Below are positions 9,110 through 18,359 of a stretch of DNA of 64,000 nucleotides, one piece after another. The translations under genes and the position numbers were made by a program. The DNA comes from Mucilaginibacter sp. L294 (GTDB taxonomy: Bacteria; Bacteroidota; Bacteroidia; Sphingobacteriales; Sphingobacteriaceae), in NCBI RefSeq assembly GCF_001636615.1, contig NZ_LGEK01000020.1, positions 1-64,000 on the forward strand, written 5' to 3'. The notes beneath the pieces are model-generated. The model ran no database searches. It saw only the letters and a program-made list of their open reading frames with translations, and was not told the origin of the DNA. Numbering within the stretch: position 1 is the stretch's first letter; every line of letters starts with the position of its first letter.

Positions 9110-9985
9110 ATGACGAGCAGAAGAACATTTTTAGCACAGGCGGGCATCGTATCCGCAGGGATGGTGCTTGCGCCGCAGTTACTTTCGGCAAAAAGCAAAA
9201 ACGGCGTGGGCCTGCAATTATACAGCCTGCGCGATCAGTTACCAAAAGATCCGAAAGGCGTAATTGCCCAGGTTGCTAAGGCTGGCTATAGTGAGGTGGA
9301 AACCTTCGGGTACTCGGCAAAAAACGGTTTCTGGGGCTTAAGTGCCACAGAATTCAGCGCTTTGTTAAAAGCCAACGGTTTAAAAACCCCAAGCGGCCAC
9401 TACGGTATTGATGAGTTTTTCGGCACCGGCAAAATGGACGAGTTTAACAGCTACATTGAGGCTGCTAAAATTACAGGCCAAACCTATATAGTAATACCGG
9501 GCTTAAACCACGATTTTATTAAAACAGCTGCCGATTTTAACTCGATAGCTGATAAAATGAACAAAGCTGCTGCAATTTGCAAAACGCATGGTTTAAAGCT
9601 GGGCTACCATAACCATAACTTTGAGTGGAAAGAAACCGAAGGCACAACCTTTTACGATACCATTTTAGCCAAAACAGACCCAACGCTGGTAAGCATGGAA
9701 ATGGATATTTACTGGGTGGTACGCGCCGGGCACGATCCGGTTAAGATATTTGAAAAACACCCGGGACGTTTTGCCATGGTACACGTTAAGGATAGGGATA
9801 AAACCAATGCCGAACTAAATACTGAAATTGGCAGCGGCGATATCGATTTTAAAACTATTCTGAGCAAAGCGCAGCTTGCCGGCATCAAACACTATATTGT
9901 TGAGCAGGAAAATTACACCAATATAGACCCCTACAAAAGCCTTGCGCAAAGCAGTGCTTACATGAAAAACTCACTGCATATATAA
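9110..9985 (+). CDS. Tat-exported sugar phosphate isomerase/epimerase-like TIM barrel
   Basis: This 291-residue protein starts with a twin-arginine leader (TSRRTFLAQAG) and a hydrophobic stretch ending near residue 25. The TIM-barrel body starts with VGLQLYSLRD, typical of a Bacteroidota isomerase/epimerase subfamily. Metal-binding candidates are HNHNFEW, MEMDIYW, MVHVKD and VEQE. It is the third TIM-barrel isomerase-like gene in the locus and the second that looks exported. The substrate is probably a 3-keto-sugar or its derivative, inferred from context only. Confidence 0.85.
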   Translation: MTSRRTFLAQAGIVSAGMVLAPQLLSAKSKNGVGLQLYSLRDQLPKDPKGVIAQVAKAGYSEVETFGYSAKNGFWGLSATEFSALLKANGLKTPSGHYGIDEFFGTGKMDEFNSYIEAAKITGQTYIVIPGLNHDFIKTAADFNSIADKMNKAAAICKTHGLKLGYHNHNFEWKETEGTTFYDTILAKTDPTLVSMEMDIYWVVRAGHDPVKIFEKHPGRFAMVHVKDRDKTNAELNTEIGSGDIDFKTILSKAQLAGIKHYIVEQENYTNIDPYKSLAQSSAYMKNSLHI

Positions 9986-10012
9986 TTTAGCCAATCAATT
10001 AATTATAAATAA

Positions 10013-10777
10013 ATGAAATACAGGATAATTTTAACCGCATTGCTAACAGGAGGAGCCTATATGGCAAATGCACAAAGCAAACCCGAGGATACTGAAAAAT
10101 GGGAGCCGGTACCACCGGTAGTTACTGCAGGCAAAGTTGTTGGCGAAGCACCATCTGACGCTGTTATATTATTTGACGGCAAAAGCGGGCTTGACCAATG
10201 GAAAGACGTTGCCAGCGGCGATGCTGCCAAATGGGATGTAAAAGGCGATGTATTAACTGTAAATAAAAAATCAGGCAACATCGAAACCAAAAAAGCATTC
10301 GGTAACTACCAGTTACACATCGAGTGGAAAGTACCATCAAACATTGAAGGTACAGGCCAGGGCCGCGGTAACAGCGGTGTGTTCTTAGCCTCTATAGGTA
10401 AAGGCGATGACGGGTATGAGTTACAGGTATTGGATTCATACAATAACAAAACCTATACAAACGGTATGGCCGGCAGTATCTACAAACAGTTTATACCATT
10501 GGCTAACCCAACAAGGCCCCCGGGTGTATGGAATGTTTATGACGTGATCTGGACAGCCCCAACCTTTGATGGCGATAAAGTTAAAACCCCGGCACGCGTA
10601 ACCGTAATATTTAACGGTGTATTGGTTGAGAACAATATTGAGCTTTTAGGCCCAACACAATATATTGGCACACCTGCCTACAGAAAGGCACATGGCCCGT
10701 CGCCAATTAAATTACAGGCACACGGCGATAAAAGCGAACCGCTTAGCTTCCGTAACATTTGGGTTAGGGAACTGTAA
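10013..10777 (+). CDS. DUF1080 protein, 3-keto-disaccharide hydrolase type
   Basis: This 254-residue secreted protein has an N-terminal signal peptide (cleavage near ANAQS) and one DUF1080 domain with a concanavalin-like fold. Members of this family hydrolyse 3-keto-glycosides. The segments FDGKSGLDQW, GNSGVFL, YELQVLDS and the terminal SFRNIWVREL are typical. As the last gene of the unit it would cleave the 3-keto-glycoside made by the GMC dehydrogenase, leaving 3-keto-sugar for the Gfo/Idh/MocA and TIM-barrel enzymes. A strong terminator follows 21 bases after the stop. Confidence 0.88.
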   Translation: MKYRIILTALLTGGAYMANAQSKPEDTEKWEPVPPVVTAGKVVGEAPSDAVILFDGKSGLDQWKDVASGDAAKWDVKGDVLTVNKKSGNIETKKAFGNYQLHIEWKVPSNIEGTGQGRGNSGVFLASIGKGDDGYELQVLDSYNNKTYTNGMAGSIYKQFIPLANPTRPPGVWNVYDVIWTAPTFDGDKVKTPARVTVIFNGVLVENNIELLGPTQYIGTPAYRKAHGPSPIKLQAHGDKSEPLSFRNIWVREL

Positions 10778-10798
10778 TAGTATTTAAAACTTTTAGTG

Positions 10799-10829
10799 AA
10801 AAGCTTACCGGTAACGGTAAGCTTTTTTG
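10799..10829 (+). terminator. Strong intrinsic terminator of the keto-sugar locus
   Basis: AAGCTTACCG (10801-10810) pairs perfectly with CGGTAAGCTT (10815-10824) around a GTAA tetraloop. Flanking A/T pairs extend the stem to 12 bp, and a T-rich tract follows. It ends the 4200-10777 unit before the sensor kinase gene. Confidence 0.88.
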
Positions 10830-10959
10830 TTTTTATGAAAATTTCGGTATTGTTTCTTTTTTGTATATTTTGAACTTATTATAATATGCTTCGTATAAGC
10901 AGATGTAAACCAATAAGCCCTCTAAAATAAATTTTACCAGTCACAATTTGCGGTATTGA

Positions 10960-13900
10960 ATGTATAAGCATTTTATAATAACCATCCTGTTGCTTTATAC
11001 TTTAAGTGGTTTTGCGCAAAACCAAAGCTTAAAGTTTGAGCATATTGGTACAGCCGAGGGTTTGTCGCAAATAAATGTGGCTACCATTATACAGGATAGC
11101 CGCGGGTTTATGTGGATAGGCACACGTGATGGTCTCAACAAATACGATGGCTACAGCTTTACTACCTATAAGCACGACGCGCAGGACCCCAAAACGCTTA
11201 CCAGCAGTATGGTGGCCGATATGGTCGAAGATAAAGAAGGGAATATTTGGGTGGCAACCATTATCGGCCTTAATAAGATCGAGCGTAAAACGGGCCGTGT
11301 CATTCAATATAAACATGATGATAAGAACCTCAACACCATATCAAACAATATACTAAACAAACTCACTGTAGACGAGAAAGGCAATATCTGGATTGCAGGC
11401 CAGGGTGGGCTGGATTACCTGGATACTCATCATAACACATTTAAACATTACAGGCATAATGATAATGATGCCGGCAGCCTGAGCGATAATAACATAAGCT
11501 TTGTGTACATAGGTGCCAATAACAATGTTTGGGCAGGTACTTTTACCGGAGGGCTGCAGCTCCTTGAAAAAAGCACCGGGACATTTAAAAAGTATCAGTA
11601 CGATCTGCAGAACCCCAAAAGCATATCCAGCAATAACATCAGTTGTATTTTTGAGGATAGCAAGCGCCGTTTATGGGTAGGTACCCAAAATGCAGGGCTT
11701 AATTTATTTGATGCCCCTAATAAAAGGTTTATTCGCTATCAGCATAGTGATGGCGCTAAGAATGGCATCAGCAGCAATAATATTTATTGTTTAAATGCCG
11801 ACGATAACGGCAACCTGTGGATAGGCAGCGATAATGGGGGGCTCTGCATCCTAAACCCCGAAACAGGCAATGTAATTAACTATCAGCATGATGATATAGA
11901 TAAGAACAGCATAAACGGTAACACGCTTTACAGCATCTGTAAGGACAGGCTGGGCAATATGTGGCTTGGGGCTTATAGCGGGGGGATAAATGTATTTAAG
12001 CGCAGTACGGCAAGCTTCCCGCATTACAGGCACAGTTCAGACCCTAACAGCCTTTCGAATGATTTTGTACTGGCCCTTTATGAGGACCCACAGCAAAATT
12101 TATGGGTAGGTACTGATGGCGGCGGTTTAAATAAGTTTAGTCGTAAAGAGGGTACCATAACGCATTACATCCAAAATAAAAACAATAAAAACAGCATAAC
12201 CGGCAACTATGTGCTTACCGTTAACCAGGATTACGAAGGCGATTTTTGGATAGGTACCTGGGCCGATGGATTAAGCATATTTAACCCCAAAACCAATGTT
12301 TTTACCAATCTAAAAAACAACCCTAATAACCCGAACAGTTTAGGGGGGAATAATATTTATGCGCTTATACATTCAAAAGATCATACCACCTGGATAGGCA
12401 CTTACAACGATGGTTTAAGCCATTATGATAAGAAAACCAAAAAGTTCTTCAACTACAAAAATAACCCCAACGACCCCTACAGCCTAAGCAGCGACAGGGT
12501 TTACTCGTTGCTGGAAGACCGGAACAACAACCTGTGGATAGGTACTTTTGATGGCGGCCTTAACCTGCTCGACAGGAAAGCCAACAAATTCACCAGGTTT
12601 CAGTATAGCAGTAAAAAGAACAGCATCAGTAATGATAACATCCCCGATATTTTTGAGGATACTAAGGGCAACCTTTGGCTCAGCACCTTTTCGGGCTTGA
12701 ATTTGTTTGATCCGGTTAAAAAGCACTTTACCACCTACACAAAAAAAGATGGGTTGCCCAGTGACATTATTTATGCCGTGCGCGAGGATGATAGCGGTAA
12801 ACTATGGATCAGTACAAACAACGGCCTTTCGGTTTTTGACAGGGCCAAACACACTTTTAAAAATTACAGTATTGAAGATGGCCTGCAGGAGAATGAATTT
12901 AAATCGCATTCATCCTATAAAGGCAGCAATAACAGGCTTTATTTTGGCGGCGTAAACGGGTTTAATGCTTTTACCCCAGGCCAGGTATTAAAACCGCAGG
13001 GCTTTTCGCCATTGGTTATTACAGCTTTCCGGCTATTTAATAAAAGTATAGCGCCTGCTAAAGATAAAAACGACAATTCGCCGCTTAAACAGGATATAGA
13101 AGATGCCCGGTCTATTACGCTCAATCACAAGCAATCGGTTGTATCACTGGAGTTTGCTGCGCTTGATTTTGCATCCACCGATAAAAAGAAATATGCCTAC
13201 ATACTGGAAGGCTTTGATAAGGAATGGAACTATGTAGGTTCGCGCAATACGGCAACCTATACAAATTTACCTGCCGGTACGTATGTTTTTAAGCTGAAGT
13301 ATCAAAACCCGGCCGGGTTTTGGTCGCCGGTTATATCGGGTTTAGAAATTATCAGCACCCCGCCGTTTTGGTTAACCTGGTGGTTTAAAACACTCGGCGT
13401 GCTATTGATAGCGGCACTCATCTATGTTATCTTCATTATGCGTGTACGTGCTATAAAAGCGCAGAAAGCCATACTGGAGCAGCAGGTAGAAGACCGCACC
13501 CTGCGCCTCGCCGAAATGACCAATGAGGAGCGTGTTTTGCGCGAGGATGCAGAGAAGGCCCGTGAAGAAGCCGAAAAGGCAAACAAGGCGAAAAGTATCT
13601 TCCTGGCTACTATGAGTCATGAGATCCGCACCCCGATGAATGGCGTAATGGGGATGGCCACGCTTTTGGCCAACACCGAACTTAATGCCGAACAACAGGA
13701 ATACACCGAAACGATTAAAAACTGCGGCGACTCGCTGCTAAATGTTATTAACGATATACTGGATTTCTCGAAGATCGAATCGGGTAATATGGAGCTGGAC
13801 GAGCAGGATTTTGACCTGCGCGAGTGCATTGAAGCCGTGCTTGATGTTTTTGCCGAGAAGGCAACCCGCTCCAACCTCGATCTGGTTTACCAGGTAGAAC

Positions 13901-15117
13901 ACAACGTACCCTCCCAAATTATTGCAGATGCCTTTAGGTTACGGCAAGTATTGATTAACCTGGTGGGGAATGCCATTAAATTTACCGCAAAAGGTGAGGT
14001 GTTTATTTGTGTTAAGCTAAAAGGCAGCCAGGATAATCAGTTCGATCTGTTGTTTGAGATCCGCGATACGGGTATCGGCATCCCGCCGAATAAGATAGGC
14101 AGGCTGTTTAAGGCCTTTTCGCAGGTCGACTCGAGTACCACCCGTAAATATGGCGGCACCGGTTTAGGCTTGGCCATCAGCGAAAAACTGGTGAATTTAA
14201 TGGGCGGCGAAATTGGCGTAAAAAGTAAAGTAGGTAAAGGCACAACCTTCTCTTTTAATATACTGGCCAAACCAGGTGTAAAAGCACAGCGTAACTACGT
14301 GCATTTAAATGTTGCCGAAATTCAAAACAAGAATATACTGGTTGTTGATGATAATAAAACCAACCGCGATATACTGGAGGAGCAGTTAAAACAGTGGAAC
14401 TTTATCCCGGTTATGGCAGCATCGGGCATGGGGGCTTTAAAGGCGTTGGAGTTAAATGCCAACATTGATCTGATCATATCAGATATGAATATGCCCGAGC
14501 TGGATGGTGTGGAACTGGCCCGTAAAATACGCGAGCACAGCCAGGTGCCTATCATCCTGCTTACATCAATGGGTAATGAACAGAGCCGCAAGAACGCGCA
14601 CCTGTTTAATGTGGCCTTAACCAAACCTACCAAACACCAGTTGCTGTACAAGCATATTATTGAGCAGCTAAAAATAAACAGCGACGTAAAAACAGAAGAA
14701 CAACCGGTTAAAACGCCATTCTCTGAAGATTTTGCCCGCATCCATCCCATGACGATATTGATAGCCGAGGATAACGTTATCAACCAAAAACTGGCAAAAT
14801 ACATCCTTAATAAAATGGGGTACAAACCCGATATTGTTGAGAACGGGCACGAAGCCATCAACGCCACGGTTAACAAAAAGTACGACCTGATACTGATGGA
14901 TGTACAAATGCCCGAAATGGACGGCCTGGAAGCTACCCGCTTTATCCGCCAGAATATGGAGCACCAGCCGGCTATCATTGCCATGACGGCCAACGCCATG
15001 ATAGAGGACAAGGAGGAGTGCCTTGCCGCCGGTATGAATGGTTATCTAAGTAAACCTTTAAAGCTGCAGGAACTAATGGATATTTTGGCCGGACGGGGTG
15101 CCAATAAAGTGGCGTAG
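10960..15117 (+). CDS. Hybrid two-component sensor kinase with Reg_prop propeller and two receiver domains
   Basis: This 1385-residue hybrid sensor has a signal peptide and then about 14 two-component-regulator propeller repeats (roughly residues 20-690, recurrent LWIGT-type motifs). A Y_Y_Y domain covers about 720-795 and a membrane segment about 808-827. HisKA follows with phospho-acceptor H887 (SHEIRTP), then HATPase_c (NAIKF, DTGIGIP, GTGLGLAI). Two receivers have D1175 and D1314. Unlike classical Bacteroides hybrid systems it ends after the second receiver with no AraC-type DNA-binding domain, so it needs another output protein. Its place between sugar loci suggests it senses a glycan fragment in the periplasm. 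Confidence 0.93.
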   Translation: MYKHFIITILLLYTLSGFAQNQSLKFEHIGTAEGLSQINVATIIQDSRGFMWIGTRDGLNKYDGYSFTTYKHDAQDPKTLTSSMVADMVEDKEGNIWVATIIGLNKIERKTGRVIQYKHDDKNLNTISNNILNKLTVDEKGNIWIAGQGGLDYLDTHHNTFKHYRHNDNDAGSLSDNNISFVYIGANNNVWAGTFTGGLQLLEKSTGTFKKYQYDLQNPKSISSNNISCIFEDSKRRLWVGTQNAGLNLFDAPNKRFIRYQHSDGAKNGISSNNIYCLNADDNGNLWIGSDNGGLCILNPETGNVINYQHDDIDKNSINGNTLYSICKDRLGNMWLGAYSGGINVFKRSTASFPHYRHSSDPNSLSNDFVLALYEDPQQNLWVGTDGGGLNKFSRKEGTITHYIQNKNNKNSITGNYVLTVNQDYEGDFWIGTWADGLSIFNPKTNVFTNLKNNPNNPNSLGGNNIYALIHSKDHTTWIGTYNDGLSHYDKKTKKFFNYKNNPNDPYSLSSDRVYSLLEDRNNNLWIGTFDGGLNLLDRKANKFTRFQYSSKKNSISNDNIPDIFEDTKGNLWLSTFSGLNLFDPVKKHFTTYTKKDGLPSDIIYAVREDDSGKLWISTNNGLSVFDRAKHTFKNYSIEDGLQENEFKSHSSYKGSNNRLYFGGVNGFNAFTPGQVLKPQGFSPLVITAFRLFNKSIAPAKDKNDNSPLKQDIEDARSITLNHKQSVVSLEFAALDFASTDKKKYAYILEGFDKEWNYVGSRNTATYTNLPAGTYVFKLKYQNPAGFWSPVISGLEIISTPPFWLTWWFKTLGVLLIAALIYVIFIMRVRAIKAQKAILEQQVEDRTLRLAEMTNEERVLREDAEKAREEAEKANKAKSIFLATMSHEIRTPMNGVMGMATLLANTELNAEQQEYTETIKNCGDSLLNVINDILDFSKIESGNMELDEQDFDLRECIEAVLDVFAEKATRSNLDLVYQVEHNVPSQIIADAFRLRQVLINLVGNAIKFTAKGEVFICVKLKGSQDNQFDLLFEIRDTGIGIPPNKIGRLFKAFSQVDSSTTRKYGGTGLGLAISEKLVNLMGGEIGVKSKVGKGTTFSFNILAKPGVKAQRNYVHLNVAEIQNKNILVVDDNKTNRDILEEQLKQWNFIPVMAASGMGALKALELNANIDLIISDMNMPELDGVELARKIREHSQVPIILLTSMGNEQSRKNAHLFNVALTKPTKHQLLYKHIIEQLKINSDVKTEEQPVKTPFSEDFARIHPMTILIAEDNVINQKLAKYILNKMGYKPDIVENGHEAINATVNKKYDLILMDVQMPEMDGLEATRFIRQNMEHQPAIIAMTANAMIEDKEECLAAGMNGYLSKPLKLQELMDILAGRGANKVA

Positions 15118-15173
15118 TAATAAACGTGGATGTGTTGTTTTTTTAGATAAATTAGCCCGCAAAACATTTCATT

Positions 15174-15959
15174 ATGCTATCCTGTAAAAAACTTTTCTGC
15201 TGTGCGGTATCTATTGTGTTATTGATACTTTCTTCGCCAACGTTAATGGCGCAATCTGGCGGGTATTATTACCAGATAAAGATCTATCACTTTAAAACCC
15301 CGGCGCAGGAGAGTATCATTGATAATTACCTGAAAGCGGCTTATTTGCCTCAGCTACACCAAAAGGGCTTTAAAAATGTTGGCGTATTTAAGCCGGTAGA
15401 AACAGACACTGCCGACAGGCGCATCTACGTTTTTATCCCGTTTAAAAGCTGGAAAAGCATCGAAACCTTTAACGCACATGCCCAGCAACCCAACAGTTTA
15501 GCTGTAAACAACCCGGATTATACTAACGCCGCTTATAACAAGCCGGCCTATAGCCGTTTAGAAACCATTATACTTACCGCGTTTATTACCCGCCCGCAAC
15601 CTGCTGCACCAAAATTAACAGGCGATAGGGCCAAACGTATTTATGAGCTGCGCAGTTACGAAAGCCCTACCGAAGCCCTGCATTACAATAAAGTACGCAT
15701 GTTTAACAGCGGCGAAACCGACCTTTTCGACAGACTTGGCTTTAACCCTGTATTTTATGGCAGCGTTATTGCGGGTAGCCATATGCCTAACCTAATGTAC
15801 CTCACCACCTTTAACGATAAGGCCGACAGGGAAAAACATTGGGATGCTTTTGGCAAAGATGCACAATGGAAGGACCTTTCATCGCGAAAGGAGTTCCAGA
15901 ACAATGTATCTAAAGCGGATATAACATTTTTATATCCTGCGGATTACTCGGACTTTTAA
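15174..15959 (+). CDS. Secreted NIPSNAP family protein
   Basis: This 261-residue protein has a signal peptide (cleavage near LMAQS) and two ferredoxin-like NIPSNAP modules, roughly residues 30-130 and 150-258. The first begins YYQIKIYHFKT and the second YELRSYESPTE. NIPSNAP proteins are dimeric alpha-beta barrel proteins and their bacterial role is poorly defined. The next gene starts 5 bases after its stop, so the two are probably cotranscribed. Confidence 0.88.
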   Translation: MLSCKKLFCCAVSIVLLILSSPTLMAQSGGYYYQIKIYHFKTPAQESIIDNYLKAAYLPQLHQKGFKNVGVFKPVETDTADRRIYVFIPFKSWKSIETFNAHAQQPNSLAVNNPDYTNAAYNKPAYSRLETIILTAFITRPQPAAPKLTGDRAKRIYELRSYESPTEALHYNKVRMFNSGETDLFDRLGFNPVFYGSVIAGSHMPNLMYLTTFNDKADREKHWDAFGKDAQWKDLSSRKEFQNNVSKADITFLYPADYSDF

Positions 15960-15964
15960 AAGAG

Positions 15965-17428
15965 ATGCCTATGGCCCGCGAAAAAAAAGATTTTGATGCT
16001 ATTGTAATTGGCTCTGGCCCCAACGGGCTGGCTGCAGCTATACTGATGCAGCAGAAAGGCCTCTCTGTTTTGCTGCTCGAAGGGAAAAGCGAGATAGGCG
16101 GTGGCCTGCGTTCGGCAGAGCTTACACTGCCCGGCTTTAAGCACGATATCTGCTCGGCTATCCATCCCTTAGCCGCAGCTTCCCCCTTTTTTAAAACACT
16201 GCCACTGGCCAATCATGGCCTGAGTTATATTTATCCGGAGATAGATGCCGCGCACCCCTTAGAACATGCAAATTCGGCTTTTTTGTGCCGTAGTATTGAC
16301 GAAACAGCGCAGCATTTAGGCGCTGATGAAAAAGCCTACCGCAAATTGATGACATCGGTAACCAAAAACTGGCCTTTGATAGATGCGGATGTGTTGGGTC
16401 CGCTGCATTTCCCAAAGCACCCGCTGGCACTGGCAAGTTTTGGCTTGGATGCTATGAAACCGGTAACCCTGTTAGCTAAAGGCTTTAAAACCAAACAAGC
16501 TAAAGCATTGCTTGCCGGTATGGCCGCGCACGCTATACAGCCATTAACCAACATGGCAACATCGGCCATTGCGCTGGTGCTAATGGCCGCCGGGCATTTA
16601 CAAGGCTGGCCGGTTCCCGTAGGTGGCTCAAACAGTATAGCCAATGCGCTGGCATCGTATTTTTTATCGTTGGGTGGTAAAATAGAAACAGATACTTACA
16701 TAACATCATTAGATCAGCTCCCATCGGCACACGCGCTTTTATTTGATATTACCCCAAAGCAATTGCTGCAAATAGCAGGGCATAAGTTCTCATCGGTTTA
16801 TAAATGGCAGTTAGAGCGTTACCGCTACGGGTTGGGCGTTTATAAAATAGACTGGGCTTTAGATGAGGCTATCCCGTTTGCATCCGAAGGGTGCAGAAAA
16901 GCAGGGACTGTGCATCTTGGCAATACCCTAAATGAGATCCGCGATGCCGAGCAGCAAACCTGGAGCGGTAAACATCCCGATAAACCTTTTGTATTACTGG
17001 CCCAGCAGAGCCTTTTTGATAGTACACGCGCGCCAAAAGGCAAACATACGGCATGGGCATATTGCCACGTACCCAATGGCTCTAACCATAACATGACAGA
17101 CGCTATTGAAAAGCAAGTAGAACGGTACGCACCGGGCTTTAGGGATATTGTTTTAGCCAAGCACACCATGGATACCATGGAGATGGAAGAATACAACCCC
17201 AATTATATTGGCGGCGATATAAACGGCGGGGTGATAGACCTGGGCCAACTGTTTACAAGGCCCGCGCTGCGGTATTCGCCCTATAAAACATCAGAGAAGG
17301 GGATGTACATTTGCTCGTCATCAACGCCGCCGGGTGGCGGGGTGCATGGCATGTGCGGGTATTATGCGGCTAAAAAGGCACTGAAAGATGTGTTTGATAT
17401 TACTGCCGATAGTTTGGCCAGGCAATAA
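15965..17428 (+). CDS. FAD-dependent oxidoreductase, phytoene desaturase/PYROXD2-like
   Basis: This 487-residue flavoprotein has an N-terminal dinucleotide-binding motif (VIGSGPNGLAAA, residues 13-24) followed by the EGKSEIGGGLRS segment typical of the carotenoid-desaturase/PYROXD2-like group. A C-terminal FAD-contact stretch (GGGVHGMCGYYAAKKAL) is present. There is no signal peptide and no carotenoid gene nearby, so a carotenoid role is not supported. Either ATG, at 15965 or 15974, could be the start. The substrate is unknown. Confidence 0.85.
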   Translation: MPMAREKKDFDAIVIGSGPNGLAAAILMQQKGLSVLLLEGKSEIGGGLRSAELTLPGFKHDICSAIHPLAAASPFFKTLPLANHGLSYIYPEIDAAHPLEHANSAFLCRSIDETAQHLGADEKAYRKLMTSVTKNWPLIDADVLGPLHFPKHPLALASFGLDAMKPVTLLAKGFKTKQAKALLAGMAAHAIQPLTNMATSAIALVLMAAGHLQGWPVPVGGSNSIANALASYFLSLGGKIETDTYITSLDQLPSAHALLFDITPKQLLQIAGHKFSSVYKWQLERYRYGLGVYKIDWALDEAIPFASEGCRKAGTVHLGNTLNEIRDAEQQTWSGKHPDKPFVLLAQQSLFDSTRAPKGKHTAWAYCHVPNGSNHNMTDAIEKQVERYAPGFRDIVLAKHTMDTMEMEEYNPNYIGGDINGGVIDLGQLFTRPALRYSPYKTSEKGMYICSSSTPPGGGVHGMCGYYAAKKALKDVFDITADSLARQ

Positions 17429-17522
17429 CCTCCGCCGATGGTTACTTTACAAAAGCAATGAAAACATACCGTGCATTTGCAGGTAAATAGTTATTTTGTG
17501 TGATAAAACTAAAGCCGCAGCC

Positions 17523-18353
17523 TTGAAAGTATTACATAGCGTACACCCCGAAGATTTTAAAAGTTACGATACACAGAAAATTCGTGAGCATTTTTTGATG
17601 GAAGGCCTGGTTGAGCCCGGCAAGATAAATATGGTTTATACCCATTACGACAGGATGGTTATTGGTGTGGCTAACCCTACGGATAATAAAATATCATTGC
17701 CAAATTACCCTAACCTGAAGGCCGGATATTTTTTAGAGCGTCGTGAAATAGGCATCATCAATGTTGGGGGCGATGGTGAAATTATCGCCGACGGAAAAAC
17801 TTATCCCGTAAATAAACTGGATTGCCTGTATTTGGGCAAGGAGGTAAAAGAGGTGAGCTTTGCAAGCAGCACTGCAGCGCAGCCGGCTGTTTTTTATATC
17901 CTTTCGGCACCGGCGCATAGTGCGTATCCAACGGTTTTATTATCAAATGCCGACGCCATAAAGGTAACACTGGGTAGCCCGGCAACATCAAACCTGCGTA
18001 CCATCAATAAATATATACATCAGGAAGGGATAAAAAGCTGCCAGTTGGTTGTAGGTTTAACCATTTTGCATGAAGGCAGCGTTTGGAACACCATGCCCGC
18101 CCATGTGCATGACCGCCGGATGGAAACTTATTTTTATTTTGATTTGGCAGAAGGGCAAAGGGTGTTTCATTTAATGGGCGAGGGGCATGAAACCCGCCAT
18201 GTGGTGATGGATAATTACAACGCGATAGTTTCGCCGCCGTGGAGTATCCACGCGGGTAGCGGTACCGCCAGTTATAGCTTTATTTGGGGTATGGCCGGCG
18301 AAAACCTCGATTATACCGATATGGAGGCAATAGCCATAACAGACCTAAAATAA
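17523..18353 (+). CDS. kduI: 5-dehydro-4-deoxy-D-glucuronate isomerase
   Basis: KduI converts 5-keto-4-deoxyuronate to 3-deoxy-D-glycero-2,5-hexodiulosonate in unsaturated uronate catabolism. I place the start at the TTG at 17523, which gives 276 residues beginning MKVLHSVHPED and lines up with the usual length of about 278. The frame is also open from another TTG at 17496. No in-frame ATG sits at the expected place. The C-terminal cupin carries the likely zinc ligands in MPAHVHDRRMETYFYF and the distal His in PPWSIHAG. It is followed 6 bases later by an SDR reductase gene, a typical uronate pair. Confidence 0.92.
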   Translation: MKVLHSVHPEDFKSYDTQKIREHFLMEGLVEPGKINMVYTHYDRMVIGVANPTDNKISLPNYPNLKAGYFLERREIGIINVGGDGEIIADGKTYPVNKLDCLYLGKEVKEVSFASSTAAQPAVFYILSAPAHSAYPTVLLSNADAIKVTLGSPATSNLRTINKYIHQEGIKSCQLVVGLTILHEGSVWNTMPAHVHDRRMETYFYFDLAEGQRVFHLMGEGHETRHVVMDNYNAIVSPPWSIHAGSGTASYSFIWGMAGENLDYTDMEAIAITDLK

Positions 18354-18359
18354 TTAAGC

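Noticed and set aside
14322-15011. 229-codon open frame on the minus strand
   Set aside because: It lies fully opposite the two conserved receiver domains of the hybrid sensor and has no recognisable features.
15965-17428. Carotenoid biosynthesis desaturase
   Set aside because: Similarity is to the broad phytoene-desaturase/PYROXD2 group and no other carotenoid gene is nearby.
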